Of a DNA stretch of 64,000 nt, positions 35,558 through 44,979 are shown one piece after another. Position 1 is the stretch's first letter, and every line of letters begins with the position of its first letter. Source of the stretch: Mycobacterium sp. GTDB taxonomy: Bacteria > Actinomycetota > Actinomycetes > Mycobacteriales > Mycobacteriaceae. The notes beneath the pieces were generated by a model. That model made no database searches. It was given only the letters and a program-made list of their open reading frames with translations, and was not told where the DNA came from. The stretch spans positions 62,001 to 126,000 of the forward strand of contig NZ_PKEK01000026.1 in the NCBI RefSeq assembly GCF_002863225.1. Direction: 5' to 3'. Both the position numbers and the translations under genes were made by a program.

Positions 35558-37681
35558 TCAGCGAGGCAGGCCGAGTAGCCGTTCTCCGGCCAGCGTCAAC
35601 AGGATCTGCTCGGTGCCGCCGGCGATCGTCAGGCAGCGGGTGTTGAGGAAGTCCTTGACGGTGTTGTCGGCGACGATGCCCGACCCCTCGCTGAGGTCCA
35701 TCCGGTATTCGGCCAGCGCCTGCCGGTAGCGGACCCCGATCAGCTTTCGGACACTGGACTGCGCACCCGGGTCCTGCCCGCCGACAGCGAGCTGGGCGAT
35801 ACGCTGATCGAGCAGCGAGCCGACCTGCGCGGTGATGATCAGCCGTGCAAGCTGATCCTGTTGCGCGACATCGATATTCGCTTTGGCTGCTTCATCGAGC
35901 AACTGTTCCATCGGGTTGCCCAGCGCGGTGCCGGCGGCCATCGCGACGCGTTCATTGGCCAGCGTGGTGCGGGCCAGACGCCAGCCGTCGTTGACCGTCC
36001 CGACGACCATCTCGTCGGGAACGAACACGTTGTCGAGGAAGACTTCGTTGAACAACGCGTCGCCGGTGATCTCACGCAGCGGCCGGATGTCGATGCCCGG
36101 CGAGGTCATGTCGATCAGGAAGTACGTGATGCCTTTGTGTTTGGGCGCATCGGGGTCGGTGCGAGCCAGGCAGACACCCCATTGCGCCTTGTGCGCCGAC
36201 GAGGTCCACACCTTCTGGCCGGTCAGCTCCCAGCCTCCGTCGACGCGAACCGCTTTGGTACGCAGCGACGCCAGGTCCGATCCGGCGCCAGGCTCGGAAA
36301 ACAGCTGGCACCAGAAGATTTCGCCGCTCAGCGTCCCCGGGACGAAACGCTCCACCTGCTCGCGTGTGCCGTGTTCGAGGATGGTCGGCGCGGCCCACCA
36401 ACCGATCACCAGATCGGGCCGGGTCACACCGGCCGACGCCAGTTCCTGATCGATCAGCAACTGCTCGGCCGGCCCGGCACCGCGGCCGTACGGCTTCGGC
36501 CAGTGTGGCGCCAGCAACCCCGATTCGGCCAACTGGGCCTGCCGCTCGCCGTCCGACCGAGCGGCGACTCCCGCGGCGGCGTCCGCGATCTCGGGCCGCA
36601 GGCCGGCGACCTCGCTGAGGTCGATGCCGAGGTCGCGGCGGACCCCGTCCTGGGTCAGTTCGGCCGTCCGGCGCAGCCAGTGTGCGGGACCTCCGAGGAA
36701 CTGGCCGATACCGTAGGCCCGCCGCAGGTACAGATGAGCGTCGTGCTCCCAGGTGATGCCGATGCCACCGAGAACCTGGATGCAGTCCTTGGTGTTGGCC
36801 TTGGCCGCCTCGATCGCGATCCCCGCGGCGATGGCGGCCGCGATGGACAGCTGCCGTGGGTCGCCGTCCTGTGCGGCGCGAGCGGCGTCCGCGGCGGCGA
36901 CCGCGACCTGCTCGGTGCGACAGAGCATCTCGGCGCACAGGTGCTTGATCGCCTGGAAGCTGCCGATCGGTTTGCCGAACTGTTCACGGACCTTGGCGTA
37001 GGCGACCGCGGTGTCCAGCGCCCAACGGGTGATCCCCGCGGCCTCGGCGGACAACACCGTCGCGGTCAGATCGGACACCCAGCCCGCCGGGGCATCGATG
37101 ACGCTCGCCGGAGCCGAGGTGAGCACCACCCGGGCCAGCGGCCGGGAGAAATCGGCGGCCTGCAGCGGCTCCACGGCAACGGTGCCCGCGGCATCGACTG
37201 CGCCGGGGTCGACCAGCAGCCACGTCTCGCCGGCCGGAAACAGCAGCAGCCCGTCGACGACACCGCCGAGCACCCACGGCAGGGTTCCGGACACCTGGGA
37301 CGCCGTCTCGTCGAACTCGACATCGCTCTCGAACGCCACTCCGGCGGTGCGCTCGCCTGAGGCGAGAGCCGCGCGCAGCTCAGGGTCGGACACTACGAGT
37401 GTGGCTAACGCCGTGGTGGCCACCGGGCCGGGCACCAGCGCCCCCGCGGCCTCCTCGACCATCGCTGACAGATCCTCGACGCTGCCGCCGGCCCCGCCGC
37501 AGTCCTCGGGGACCGCGACGCCGAACAAGCCCAGGTTGGCCAGGCCTTGAAAGGCGGTCCGCCAGGCGTTCGGCTCACCCTGCTCGATATCCCGAACCGC
37601 GTCCGTCGCACCGCTTCCGGCCGCCCAGTCGCGGACCAACTCCCGCGCCGCAAACTGCTCGTCGGCGATACTCGTGGCCAC
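35558..37681 (-). CDS. fadE34: Fused two-domain acyl-CoA dehydrogenase FadE34 (ChsE3-type)
   Basis: A 707-residue protein made of two acyl-CoA dehydrogenase halves. The N-terminal half resembles FadE32/33 (FGKPIGSFQAIKHLCAEML, QVLGGIGITWEHDAHLYL with the putative base). The C-terminal half resembles FadE31 (QLFSEPGAGSDLASLRT, LTGQKVWTSSAHKAQW, AGGTEQILLTLAGERLLGLPR). In M. tuberculosis it dehydrogenates the C5 side-chain CoA ester. GTG 37681 is chosen because AGGAG precedes it and the orthologue begins at the same point; the 18-codon upstream extension runs into the KstR box and is rejected. Divergent from kstR. Confidence 0.93.
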   Translation of the reverse strand: MATSIADEQFAARELVRDWAAGSGATDAVRDIEQGEPNAWRTAFQGLANLGLFGVAVPEDCGGAGGSVEDLSAMVEEAAGALVPGPVATTALATLVVSDPELRAALASGERTAGVAFESDVEFDETASQVSGTLPWVLGGVVDGLLLFPAGETWLLVDPGAVDAAGTVAVEPLQAADFSRPLARVVLTSAPASVIDAPAGWVSDLTATVLSAEAAGITRWALDTAVAYAKVREQFGKPIGSFQAIKHLCAEMLCRTEQVAVAAADAARAAQDGDPRQLSIAAAIAAGIAIEAAKANTKDCIQVLGGIGITWEHDAHLYLRRAYGIGQFLGGPAHWLRRTAELTQDGVRRDLGIDLSEVAGLRPEIADAAAGVAARSDGERQAQLAESGLLAPHWPKPYGRGAGPAEQLLIDQELASAGVTRPDLVIGWWAAPTILEHGTREQVERFVPGTLSGEIFWCQLFSEPGAGSDLASLRTKAVRVDGGWELTGQKVWTSSAHKAQWGVCLARTDPDAPKHKGITYFLIDMTSPGIDIRPLREITGDALFNEVFLDNVFVPDEMVVGTVNDGWRLARTTLANERVAMAAGTALGNPMEQLLDEAAKANIDVAQQDQLARLIITAQVGSLLDQRIAQLAVGGQDPGAQSSVRKLIGVRYRQALAEYRMDLSEGSGIVADNTVKDFLNTRCLTIAGGTEQILLTLAGERLLGLPR

Positions 37682-37735
37682 CTGAACTCCTCGATCGACG
37701 GGAACCGGCGCGGCGCGAGACGCAACGCGCGGCAC

Positions 37736-37749
37736 TAGAACGTGTTCTA
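37736..37749. promoter_or_regulatory. KstR operator between fadE34 and kstR
   Basis: TAGAACGTGTTCTA fits the consensus exactly and has perfect 6-base arms. It should control fadE34 leftward and kstR itself rightward (autoregulation). Minus-strand TAGTGC overlaps its edge as a likely -10. Confidence 0.9.
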
Positions 37750-37889
37750 ATAGTGCCAGTGTTCAACCGTCAAGTCGAATGCCATCGCAGCAGGACACCC
37801 GGGTGTCCAGGCCGCACGGAGGTGAGAGATTCGCGCTCGGCATGCGTATCGTTTCGGGCGAGCGCGTAAGAGAAGGAGCAGTCCGTCAG

Positions 37890-38570
37890 ATGTCGTCACC
37901 GGCGAACAAGAACTCGGGATCATCCGCGAGTTCATCCTCCGCGCAACCTCGTGAGGTGTTGAACGTGGCGGTGCTGGCCGAGTCGGAACTCGGCTCCGAA
38001 GCGCAGCGGGAGCGCCGCAAGCGCATCCTCGACGCGACCATGGCGATCGCCTCGAAAGGCGGCTACGAGGCCGTTCAGATGCGCGCGGTGGCTGACCGCG
38101 CCGACGTCGCGGTGGGCACGCTGTACCGGTACTTCCCGTCCAAGGTGCACCTGCTGGTGTCGGCGCTGGGCCGGGAGTTCGAACGCATCGACGCCAAGAC
38201 CGATCGCTCGACGTTGGTCGGCGGTACGCCGAATCAGCGACTGAACTTCATGATCAGCAAACTCAACCGCGCGATGCAGCGCAATCCGCTGCTCACCGAG
38301 GCCATGACCCGGGCCTACGTCTTCGCCGACGCGTCGGCGGCCGGCGAAGTCGACCAGGTGGAGAAGCTGATCGATTCGATGTTCGCGCGCGCGATGAGCG
38401 ACGGTGAACCGACCGAGGAGCAGTACCACATCGCCCGGGTGATCTCGGATGTGTGGACGAACAACCTGCTCGCCTGGCTGACTCGGCGGGCGTCGGCGAC
38501 CGACGTCGCCAAGCGGCTGGAGCTGGCGGTCCGGCTCCTGATCGGCGATGAGGTCGAGTCGGCGTCTTAG
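37890..38570 (+). CDS. kstR: TetR-family cholesterol-responsive repressor KstR
   Basis: A 226-residue TetR repressor. From LAESELGSEAQRERRKRILDA onward it is almost identical to M. tuberculosis KstR, including the HTH (MRAVADRADVAVGTLYRYFPSKVHLL). It represses the KstR regulon and is released by 3-oxo-cholestenoyl-CoA-type ligands. ATG 37890 follows AGAAGGAG by 11 bases and adds a Ser-rich 26-residue leader before the region homologous to the M. tuberculosis start. GTG 37965 would give that shorter form. The stop overlaps the convergent LacI gene stop by four bases. Confidence 0.95.
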   Translation: MSSPANKNSGSSASSSSAQPREVLNVAVLAESELGSEAQRERRKRILDATMAIASKGGYEAVQMRAVADRADVAVGTLYRYFPSKVHLLVSALGREFERIDAKTDRSTLVGGTPNQRLNFMISKLNRAMQRNPLLTEAMTRAYVFADASAAGEVDQVEKLIDSMFARAMSDGEPTEEQYHIARVISDVWTNNLLAWLTRRASATDVAKRLELAVRLLIGDEVESAS

Positions 38571-39697
38571 CCCGGTGGGCCGGCGGTGCGCCCGCGGATC
38601 AGCGTGGTCCGAAGCATCTCGACGGTCGGGTGGAGATCTCCGCTGAGTAAGAGCTCGCCCGCGCGTCGTCCCTTGTGCAGGCTCGGTTGCGCGACTGTGG
38701 TCAGGTCACGGCTCATCGCCTCGGGCACCCCGTCGAAGCCGGTGACCGTCATCTGGTCGGGTACGGATGTGCCGCGAGCGCGCAGATAGTCCATCGCCGA
38801 GACGGCCAGCACGTCGGCGGTACACATCAGCGCGGTGATCCGCGGGTTGGCCTGCAGAGCGATTTGAGCGGCGATGCCACCGGACGCCGGGGTGTGTTCA
38901 TGGCTCTCGACGACGGTCAACGAGTCCGGGTCGAGTCCGGCGGCGGCCATCGCCTCGCGGACACCCTGGATGCGTTCGCTCTGGACGTGAAATGTGGACG
39001 CGCGCAAGCGTTTTACGTCGGCCAGACCCTGGTGGCGGTCGCGCAGCAACCGCATCGTCAGCAGCCCGATCTCCCGATGCCCCAGACCGACGACGTAGTC
39101 GGCCATCTCGCGCATCGCGGCCCGGTCGTCGATGCTCACCTGGGATGCGCCGGGCACGTCCTTGGGCTGGTCGACGACGACCAACGGCAACCGCCGCTGC
39201 AACACCACCTGCAGGTAGGGGTCGTCACCGGCCGCCGAATAGACCACGAAGCCGTCCACGCCGGCGGCAAGCACCGACGCCGTCCCGTCGGCGACACTAC
39301 GGCTGGGCCCGACCGCGACCAGCAGCAGTCCCAGCCCGCGCGCTTCGCACGACTGGGCAAGTCCGGCAACGAAATCCAGCGCCGCGGGGTCACTGAACGA
39401 ATAGGTGAGCGGTTCGGTGATGACCAGGCCCACCGCACCGGCCGTACGGGTTCGCAGCGATCGTGCGACCGGGTCGGGCCCGGCGTAACCCAGACGTTTC
39501 GCGGTGGCCAGCACCCGCTCACGCAGCGCGTCGGAGAGCTGATCGGGCCGGTTGTAGGCGTTCGAGATCGTGGTGCGCGACACCTTGAGTTCAGCCGCCA
39601 GCGAGGCGAGGGTCGCCCGGCGCCGATGCGGGAACATGGCAGCCCGCTGAGGAGAGGGGCCGTCGCGCTCAGCCCGGCGTCGCGGCACGGGACTCAT
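38567..39697 (-). CDS. LacI-family transcriptional regulator, Rv3575c-type
   Basis: A 376-residue LacI/GalR regulator. A basic N-terminal leader of about 25 residues precedes the HTH (ATLASLAAELKVSRTTISNAYNR) and hinge. The periplasmic-binding-like domain follows, with GLVITEPL, GVDGFVVYSAAGDD, RLPLVVVDQPK and TVTGFDGVPEAM. The ligand is probably a small molecule such as a sugar, but is unknown. Orthologue by position of Rv3575c. ATG 39697 lies 9 bases after a TAGCCT -10 element, consistent with a near-leaderless mRNA. No operator was identified. Confidence 0.88.
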   Translation of the reverse strand: MSPVPRRRAERDGPSPQRAAMFPHRRRATLASLAAELKVSRTTISNAYNRPDQLSDALRERVLATAKRLGYAGPDPVARSLRTRTAGAVGLVITEPLTYSFSDPAALDFVAGLAQSCEARGLGLLLVAVGPSRSVADGTASVLAAGVDGFVVYSAAGDDPYLQVVLQRRLPLVVVDQPKDVPGASQVSIDDRAAMREMADYVVGLGHREIGLLTMRLLRDRHQGLADVKRLRASTFHVQSERIQGVREAMAAAGLDPDSLTVVESHEHTPASGGIAAQIALQANPRITALMCTADVLAVSAMDYLRARGTSVPDQMTVTGFDGVPEAMSRDLTTVAQPSLHKGRRAGELLLSGDLHPTVEMLRTTLIRGRTAGPPG

Positions 39698-39705
39698 GCA
39701 GTGTG

Positions 39706-39711
39706 AGGCTA
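39706..39711 (-). promoter_or_regulatory. -10 element of the LacI regulator gene
   Basis: TAGCCT on the minus strand, 9 bases before the ATG at 39697. Confidence 0.45.
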
Positions 39712-39823
39712 CCGGGAATCGCCGGTGTCAGGCGTTTTTCAAAGACTACGCCTGCGCTGTCGGCCGCAACACGACGTCAGCCGGGCCGTGGCTGCACGCG
39801 ATCGCGCGCTTAAGCTGTCGACC

Positions 39824-40582
39824 GTGAGCAGCATCGATCTCAATGCCGACCTCGGTGAGGGCTTCGGTGTCTGGCGGCTCGGCGACGACGACGCGATGCT
39901 CGGGATCGTCAGCAGCGCCAACGTCGCGTGCGGATTTCACGCCGGTGACCCGGCCGGTCTGTTGTCGGTGTGCCGGCTGGCAGCCGAGCGCGGCGTTCGG
40001 ATCGGCGCTCAGGTGAGCTACCGCGATCTCGCCGGCTTCGGCCGGCGGTTCATCGACGTCGCACCGGAGGACCTGCTCGCCGATGTCGTCTACCAGATCG
40101 GCGCGCTACGAGGGCTGGCCGAGGCCGCAAGCTCCGCAGTGTCCTACGTCAAACCCCATGGGGCGCTGTACAACACGATCGTGACCAATCGCGAACAGGC
40201 CGCGGCGGTAGCGGAAGCGGTACGGGTTGTCGACGCCGCGCTTCCGGTGTTGGGACTGGCCGGTTCGGCCTTCTTCGACGAAGCCGGGCAGCGCGGACTG
40301 CGGACCGTCGGTGAGGCCTTCGCCGACCGCGCCTATCAGCCTGACGGCCACCTCGTCCCGCGCCGTGAACCCGGCGCGGTGCTGCACGACGCCGCCGCCA
40401 TCGCCGAGCGCGTGCTGACCATGGTGACCTCGGGAACCGTCACCGCCGTCGACGGCTCCACCGTCGAGCTGGACGTGGAATCGGTGTGCGTGCACGGTGA
40501 TTCACCCGGTGCGGTGCAGATCGCAACCGCGGTCCGGGAGCGGCTCCACGCCGACGGCATCGAGCTGAAGGCATTCTGCTGA
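39824..40582 (+). CDS. pxpA: 5-Oxoprolinase subunit PxpA (LamB/YcsF family)
   Basis: A 252-residue LamB/YcsF protein with the family signature [12 protein letters not shown] at the N-terminus, [11 protein letters not shown], and [10 protein letters not shown] in the middle, ending [12 protein letters not shown] and [11 protein letters not shown]. In E. coli and Bacillus PxpA works with PxpB and PxpC to hydrolyse 5-oxoproline with ATP. No pxpB or pxpC is next to it here. GTG 39824 places the signature at the N-terminus; longer frames upstream lack homology. Its stop overlaps the next gene (TGATG). Confidence 0.9.
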   Translation: MSSIDLNADLGEGFGVWRLGDDDAMLGIVSSANVACGFHAGDPAGLLSVCRLAAERGVRIGAQVSYRDLAGFGRRFIDVAPEDLLADVVYQIGALRGLAEAASSAVSYVKPHGALYNTIVTNREQAAAVAEAVRVVDAALPVLGLAGSAFFDEAGQRGLRTVGEAFADRAYQPDGHLVPRREPGAVLHDAAAIAERVLTMVTSGTVTAVDGSTVELDVESVCVHGDSPGAVQIATAVRERLHADGIELKAFC

Positions 40583-41508
40583 TGCGACTGCGACCGGGAC
40601 GCCCAGACCTCGCGCGGCACGCACACCGCTTCAACGTGCCGGCCGCCGCTCCCGATGCGGCCCTGACGGTGACGTGGCTGGGGGTGTCGACGCTGCTGAT
40701 CGACGACGGAACCTCGGCGCTGATGACCGACGGCTTCTTCTCCCGCCCGAGCCTGGCCCGGGTCGGGCTCGGCAAGGTGGCGCCGTCGCCTGCCCGGGTC
40801 GACGGCTGTCTCGCGCGCACCGGGATCAAACGCCTCGCGGCGGTGGTCCCGGTGCACACCCACTTCGACCACGCCCTGGATTCCGCGCTCGTCGCCGACC
40901 GCACCGGCGCCCAACTGGTCGGCGGCGAGTCCGCGGCCAATGTCGGCCGCGGCTACGGTCTCGACGAGGACCGGTTGGTGATCGCCGACTCGGGTGCGCC
41001 AATTCAGCTGGGCGACTTCGACATCACGCTGTTCGAGTCCCGTCACAGTCCGCCAGATCGGTTCCCCGGCACCATCGACCGCCCCGTCGTGACACCGGTC
41101 CGGGCCGCCGCCTACAAATGCGGAGAGGCCTGGTCGACGCTGATCCACCACCGGTCGACAGATCGTCGGGTGTTGATCCAGGGCAGCGCTGGTTTCGTGA
41201 AGGGGTCGCTGCGCGGCCAGCAGGCCGACGTTGTCTATCTGGGGATCGGTCAGTTGGGTGTGCAACCGGAGTCCTACATCGTCGACTACTGGGCGGAGAC
41301 GGTGGGCACGGTCGGGGCGCGACGAGTCGTGCCGGTGCACTGGGACGATTTCTTCCGACCGCTGTCAAAACCGTTGCGGGCCTTGCCCTACGCCGCCGAC
41401 GACTTGGACGCTTCGTTGCGCGTACTGGACAGACTCGCCGAGCGTGACGGTGTCGCGCTGGACATGCCGACGGTATGGCGGCGCGAGGATCCATGGGCGC
41501 AGGTTTGA
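40582..41508 (+). CDS. Metallo-beta-lactamase-fold protein, Rv3577-like
   Basis: A 308-residue metallo-hydrolase with the zinc motif HTHFDHALD (His92, His94, Asp96, His97), TWLGVSTLLIDDG near the start typical of the UlaG-like/MBL-fold group, a later ESRHSP and a VPVHWDDF histidine. It resembles Rv3577 in place and length. It is probably a cytoplasmic hydrolase of a phosphodiester or lactone, but the substrate is unknown. ATG 40582 overlaps the pxpA stop by one base, so the two are co-translated. Confidence 0.85.
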   Translation: MRLRPGRPDLARHAHRFNVPAAAPDAALTVTWLGVSTLLIDDGTSALMTDGFFSRPSLARVGLGKVAPSPARVDGCLARTGIKRLAAVVPVHTHFDHALDSALVADRTGAQLVGGESAANVGRGYGLDEDRLVIADSGAPIQLGDFDITLFESRHSPPDRFPGTIDRPVVTPVRAAAYKCGEAWSTLIHHRSTDRRVLIQGSAGFVKGSLRGQQADVVYLGIGQLGVQPESYIVDYWAETVGTVGARRVVPVHWDDFFRPLSKPLRALPYAADDLDASLRVLDRLAERDGVALDMPTVWRREDPWAQV

Positions 41509-41524
41509 CGATCCTCCTGCGTTG

Positions 41525-42451
41525 TCACTGCCGGCGATAGGCCCGCGGCAACGGCATTCCGCGGTCAGCCAACACCGCACGCAGTACGGCGGGGTAATTC
41601 GTGATGATGCCGTCGACGCCGAGAGCGATCTGGGTTCGCATGTCGCCGGCATCGTCGACGGTCCACGGAAGGACCGTGAGCGACGCAGCGTGTGCCCGGT
41701 CCACCAGACCACGATCGACCAGGGTGAAGTCGGGCGACAGGATCGTCGCCCCGACAGTCGCGGCGCCGATGACCGGGTCACCGACGTCGGCAGGGTTGAT
41801 GCCGGCCAGCCACGGCGAACCGGGGACCCAGGTGTGCGCATCCCACAAGGCCGCCAACGGAATTGCCGAATCGACCTGACGAATCAGCGTGAGCGTCCGC
41901 CAGTCGAAGCTCTCGATCTCGGCCCGGTCGAGCCTGCCCGCGGCGCGGACGGCGTCCAGGATCACCTCGACGAACGTCCCGGGATCGGCTGTGCGGTCAG
42001 GTTGCTCGGCGTCGACCTTTGTCTCGATGTCGAAGCGGACGTCTGCGCCGTAACGGTCAGCCAAGGCGAACACCTCCGGAAGCACGGCAATACTGTTGCC
42101 GCAGTTCAATGTTCGAAGTTGAGCCAGCGTGAGATCATGCACGAGCTTGCCGCTGTAGGGATATTGCGGATCAGCGGCGAAAGCGGGTCCGGTATCCGAG
42201 CATTTTCGCGGGTCGACGAACTCGTCGTGCCACACCACGGGTTGGCGGTCTCTGGTGATGCCGATGTCGAGTTCCAATGTGCTGACACCGATTTCAAGCG
42301 CATTGGCGAAAGCCGGTAGCGACTCCCCTGTTCCGGTACCGGCCGGGCCCCCTTGATGCGCCACGACGTCGAATCCGGTCGGCGCCGCCCACGCGCTGGG
42401 CGCCGCGACCAGCGCGGCCGTGGCGAACAGGGCGATCAGCCGACCGGGCAT
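41525..42451 (-). CDS. Secreted glycerophosphodiester phosphodiesterase
   Basis: A 308-residue GDPD-family protein with a signal peptide (residues 1-22, ending SAWAA). Catalytic features of the family: VVAHQGG, the metal glutamate-aspartate in TLELDIGITRD, WHDEFVD, and FDIETKVD. It hydrolyses glycerophosphodiesters from deacylated phospholipids outside the membrane. The second helical half ends with GVDGIITNYPAVL, typical of GDPD. ATG 42451 has a TAGCCT -10 element 8 bases upstream, indicating a leaderless mRNA. Convergent with the MBL gene (16-base gap). Confidence 0.92.
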   Translation of the reverse strand: MPGRLIALFATAALVAAPSAWAAPTGFDVVAHQGGPAGTGTGESLPAFANALEIGVSTLELDIGITRDRQPVVWHDEFVDPRKCSDTGPAFAADPQYPYSGKLVHDLTLAQLRTLNCGNSIAVLPEVFALADRYGADVRFDIETKVDAEQPDRTADPGTFVEVILDAVRAAGRLDRAEIESFDWRTLTLIRQVDSAIPLAALWDAHTWVPGSPWLAGINPADVGDPVIGAATVGATILSPDFTLVDRGLVDRAHAASLTVLPWTVDDAGDMRTQIALGVDGIITNYPAVLRAVLADRGMPLPRAYRRQ

Positions 42452-42458
42452 GGCCTCG

Positions 42459-42464
42459 AGGCTA
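42459..42464 (-). promoter_or_regulatory. -10 element of the GDPD gene (leaderless)
   Basis: TAGCCT on the minus strand, 8 bases before the ATG at 42451. Confidence 0.5.
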
Positions 42465-42505
42465 GCGCGAGTATGCGAGCCTCTGCGGCAGCGACCGGTT
42501 CTGGG

Positions 42506-43435
42506 TCAACGTCGCCGCTGCCGGGCAATTTCGGCCAGCACCACACCGGCGGCCACCGAGGCGTTCAGCGATTCGGTCGGGCCGGACATCGGAATCGAGA
42601 TCACCGCGTCACACGCCTGGCGTACCAGGCGCGACAGTCCCTTGCCTTCCGATCCCACCACCACGACGATCGGGCCACCGCCATCCACCTCGTCGACGAC
42701 CGTGTCGCCCTCGGCATCGAGCCCAACCAGCTGCAGACCCTTGTCAGCCCAATCCTTCAGTGTCCGATTGAGATTGGTGGCCCGCGCGATGGGGATCCGT
42801 GCCGCGGCGCCGGCACTGGTCCGCCAGGCGACGGCGGTCACCGATGCGGATCGCCGCTCGGGTATCAGCACCCCGTGCCCACCGAAAGCCGCTACCGAGC
42901 GGACGATCGCTCCGAGATTTCGCGGGTCGGAGATGTTGTCGAGCGCGACCAGCAGCGCAGGCGGGTTGTTCAGCGCCGTCTTGAGCAGGTCGTCGGGGTG
43001 CAGATAGGCGTACGGCGGCACCTGCAGCGCGATGCCCTGATGCAGCCCGTTGGTGGTCATCCGGTCCAGATCGCTGCGCGGCACTTCGAGGATCGCGATG
43101 CCGATGTCGGCTGCCAGCGTGACGGATTCGCTGAGCCGCTCGTCGGCCTGGGCCCCGAGCGCGACGTAGAGCGCGGTGGCCGGGACACCGGCACGCAGGC
43201 ACTCCAGCACCGGGTTACGTCCCAGCACCGTCTCGGCGCCGTCCTCCTTGCGCTTGACCGGGCGGCGCGCCTGCGCCCTGGCCTTCTTGGCGGCCGGATG
43301 GTGTGGTCGCGCCTCCGCCGGCGGCGTCGCCCCGCGACCCTCGAGCCCGCGACGCCGTTGCCCGCCTGAGCCGACCGTCGGACCCTTCTTCGACGACTTG
43401 CGTATCGCGCCGCGGCGCTGCGAGTTACCGGCCAT
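42506..43435 (-). CDS. rlmB: 23S rRNA (guanosine-2'-O-)-methyltransferase RlmB (SpoU/TrmH family)
   Basis: A 309-residue SPOUT methyltransferase. A basic disordered N-terminus (about 60 residues) precedes the substrate-binding domain ([12 protein letters not shown]) and the SpoU domain with [24 protein letters not shown] and [20 protein letters not shown], which form the SAM-binding knot. Expected to 2'-O-methylate a guanosine in 23S rRNA. Orthologue of Rv3579c. ATG 43435 overlaps the cysS 3' end by 11 bases; the longer frame within cysS is rejected. Confidence 0.92.
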   Translation of the reverse strand: MAGNSQRRGAIRKSSKKGPTVGSGGQRRRGLEGRGATPPAEARPHHPAAKKARAQARRPVKRKEDGAETVLGRNPVLECLRAGVPATALYVALGAQADERLSESVTLAADIGIAILEVPRSDLDRMTTNGLHQGIALQVPPYAYLHPDDLLKTALNNPPALLVALDNISDPRNLGAIVRSVAAFGGHGVLIPERRSASVTAVAWRTSAGAAARIPIARATNLNRTLKDWADKGLQLVGLDAEGDTVVDEVDGGGPIVVVVGSEGKGLSRLVRQACDAVISIPMSGPTESLNASVAAGVVLAEIARQRRR

Positions 43436-44837
43436 CGGCCTGGGACTCCAGTGACCATTGCGGGCCGTCACCGGTGTCGGTGACCTCGATGCCGGCGTCC
43501 TTGAGGCGGTCGCGGATCTCGTCGGCGAGCTTCCAATCACGTTGCGCGCGAGCCTGTTGGCGTCGTTCCAACTCGGCGCGAACCAGCACGTCCACCGCAC
43601 CCAGAGCCGCCGACGTCTCGTCTCGCGACTCCCAGCGCTCGTCGAGCGGGTCGCAGCCGAGAATGCCCATCATGGCCCGGATCGCGCCGGCTTCGGCCAG
43701 CGCGGCGTCATGGTCGCCCGCATCGAGCGCACGGTTGCCCTCGGCGCGGGTGCGGTGCACTTCGGCCAGCGCCGTCGGCACCGCCAGGTCGTCGTTGAGC
43801 GCGGTCGCGAATCGCGGCGTCCACTCACCCGGCTCGACGGCGCCGACCCGGGTGCGTACTCGGTGCAGAAAATCCTCGATCCCGACGTAGGCGTTGACCG
43901 CGTCCTTCAATGCGGTCTCGGAGAATTCGAGCATCGAGCGGTAGTGCGCGCTGCCCAGGTAGTACCTGAGTTCGGCGGCGCGGACGCGCTGCAGCATCGC
44001 CGGGATCGCCAACACGTTGCCCAGCGACTTGCTCATCTTCTCGCCGCCGAGCGTGACCCAGCCGTTGTGCAACCAGTACCGGGCGAACTTGTCACCCGCC
44101 GCGCAGCTCTGCGCAATCTCGTTCTCATGATGCGGGAAGACGAGATCCATTCCACCGCAATGGATATCGAATTCCGGACCGAGATAGGTCCGGGCCATCG
44201 CCGAGCATTCGAGGTGCCAGCCGGGCCGTCCGCGTCCCCACGGCGTCGGCCAGGACGGCTCGCCGGGTTTGGCGGCCTTCCACAGCGTGAAATCGCGCTG
44301 ATCCCGCTTTCCGGTCGCGACGCCCTCACCCTGATGTACGTCGTCGATCCGGTGACCGGACAGCTTGCCGTAGTCCGGGTAGCTCAGCACGTCGAAATAG
44401 ACGTCGCCGCAGCCCTCGTAGGCGTTGCCGGACTCCACCAGCCGCTCGATCAGCTCGACCATCTGGGTGATGTGGCCGGTTGCTCGTGGCTCGACGGACG
44501 GCGGCAGCACGCCCAGGGAGTCGTAAGCAGCGGAGAACGCCCGCTCATAGGTGGCGGCCCACTCCCACCACGGCCGCTCGGCCGCGCTGGCCTTGTTCAG
44601 GATCTTGTCGTCGATGTCGGTGACATTGCGGACGAACGCGACGTCGCAGCCGCGTGCCGTCAGCCAGCGCCGCAGAATGTCGAAGGCGACTCCGCTGCGC
44701 ACGTGGCCGATGTGCGGCAAGCCCTGGACGGTGGCGCCACACAGGTAAATGGAAACGTGCCCGGGCCGCAGCGGAACGAAATCACGAACGGCGCCGGTTG
44801 CCGTGTCGTGTAGCCGCAGGTCGGCGCGATCGGTCAC
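43425..44837 (-). CDS. cysS: Cysteinyl-tRNA synthetase
   Basis: A 470-residue class I aminoacyl-tRNA synthetase. Motifs: HIGH in [15 protein letters not shown] in [11 protein letters not shown], zinc ligands in [16 protein letters not shown] and [11 protein letters not shown]. Orthologue of CysS1 (Rv3580c). GTG 44837 gives the orthologous start [12 protein letters not shown] and lies 9 bases after a TAAGCT -10 element, so the gene can be transcribed independently of ispF. The C-terminal DALR-type helical domain is complete, ending PQWSLESQ. Confidence 0.96.
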   Translation of the reverse strand: MTDRADLRLHDTATGAVRDFVPLRPGHVSIYLCGATVQGLPHIGHVRSGVAFDILRRWLTARGCDVAFVRNVTDIDDKILNKASAAERPWWEWAATYERAFSAAYDSLGVLPPSVEPRATGHITQMVELIERLVESGNAYEGCGDVYFDVLSYPDYGKLSGHRIDDVHQGEGVATGKRDQRDFTLWKAAKPGEPSWPTPWGRGRPGWHLECSAMARTYLGPEFDIHCGGMDLVFPHHENEIAQSCAAGDKFARYWLHNGWVTLGGEKMSKSLGNVLAIPAMLQRVRAAELRYYLGSAHYRSMLEFSETALKDAVNAYVGIEDFLHRVRTRVGAVEPGEWTPRFATALNDDLAVPTALAEVHRTRAEGNRALDAGDHDAALAEAGAIRAMMGILGCDPLDERWESRDETSAALGAVDVLVRAELERRQQARAQRDWKLADEIRDRLKDAGIEVTDTGDGPQWSLESQADGR

Positions 44838-44845
44838 GACGTGCC

Positions 44846-44851
44846 AGCTTA
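44846..44851 (-). promoter_or_regulatory. -10 element of cysS (near-leaderless)
   Basis: TAAGCT on the minus strand, 9 bases before the cysS GTG at 44837. The same element and following bases recur before lysS at 61.9 kb. Confidence 0.5.
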
Positions 44852-44882
44852 CCGGGCCGGACACCGCGTCGATGACCACTGC

Positions 44883-44934
44883 GGCCCGGGTGGGTCGATT
44901 CGGGCTACAAAGCCCGACGGATTCGACCCGGGCC
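44883..44934 (-). terminator. Long GC-rich hairpin between ispF and cysS
   Basis: Outer arms GGCCCGGGT (44883-44891) and ACCCGGGCC (44926-44934), inner TCGA pairing and inner arms TCGGGCT (44900-44906) and AGCCCGA (44911-44917) around an ACAA loop. It lies 46 bases after the ispF stop and upstream of the cysS promoter, so it probably ends the carD-ispD-ispF transcript. There is no U-tract on the minus strand, as is common in mycobacteria. Confidence 0.55.
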
Positions 44935-44979
44935 TTTGCCGGCAAGGAAAATGATCAGTGCGATGCGAATGATTCGCGG

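Noticed and set aside
35861..37360. A 499-codon plus-strand open frame opposite fadE34
   Set aside because: Shadow of fadE34; composition follows the third-codon GC bias of the real gene.
43458..44813. A 451-codon plus-strand open frame opposite cysS
   Set aside because: Shadow of cysS; no recognisable domain and no promoter or ribosome site.
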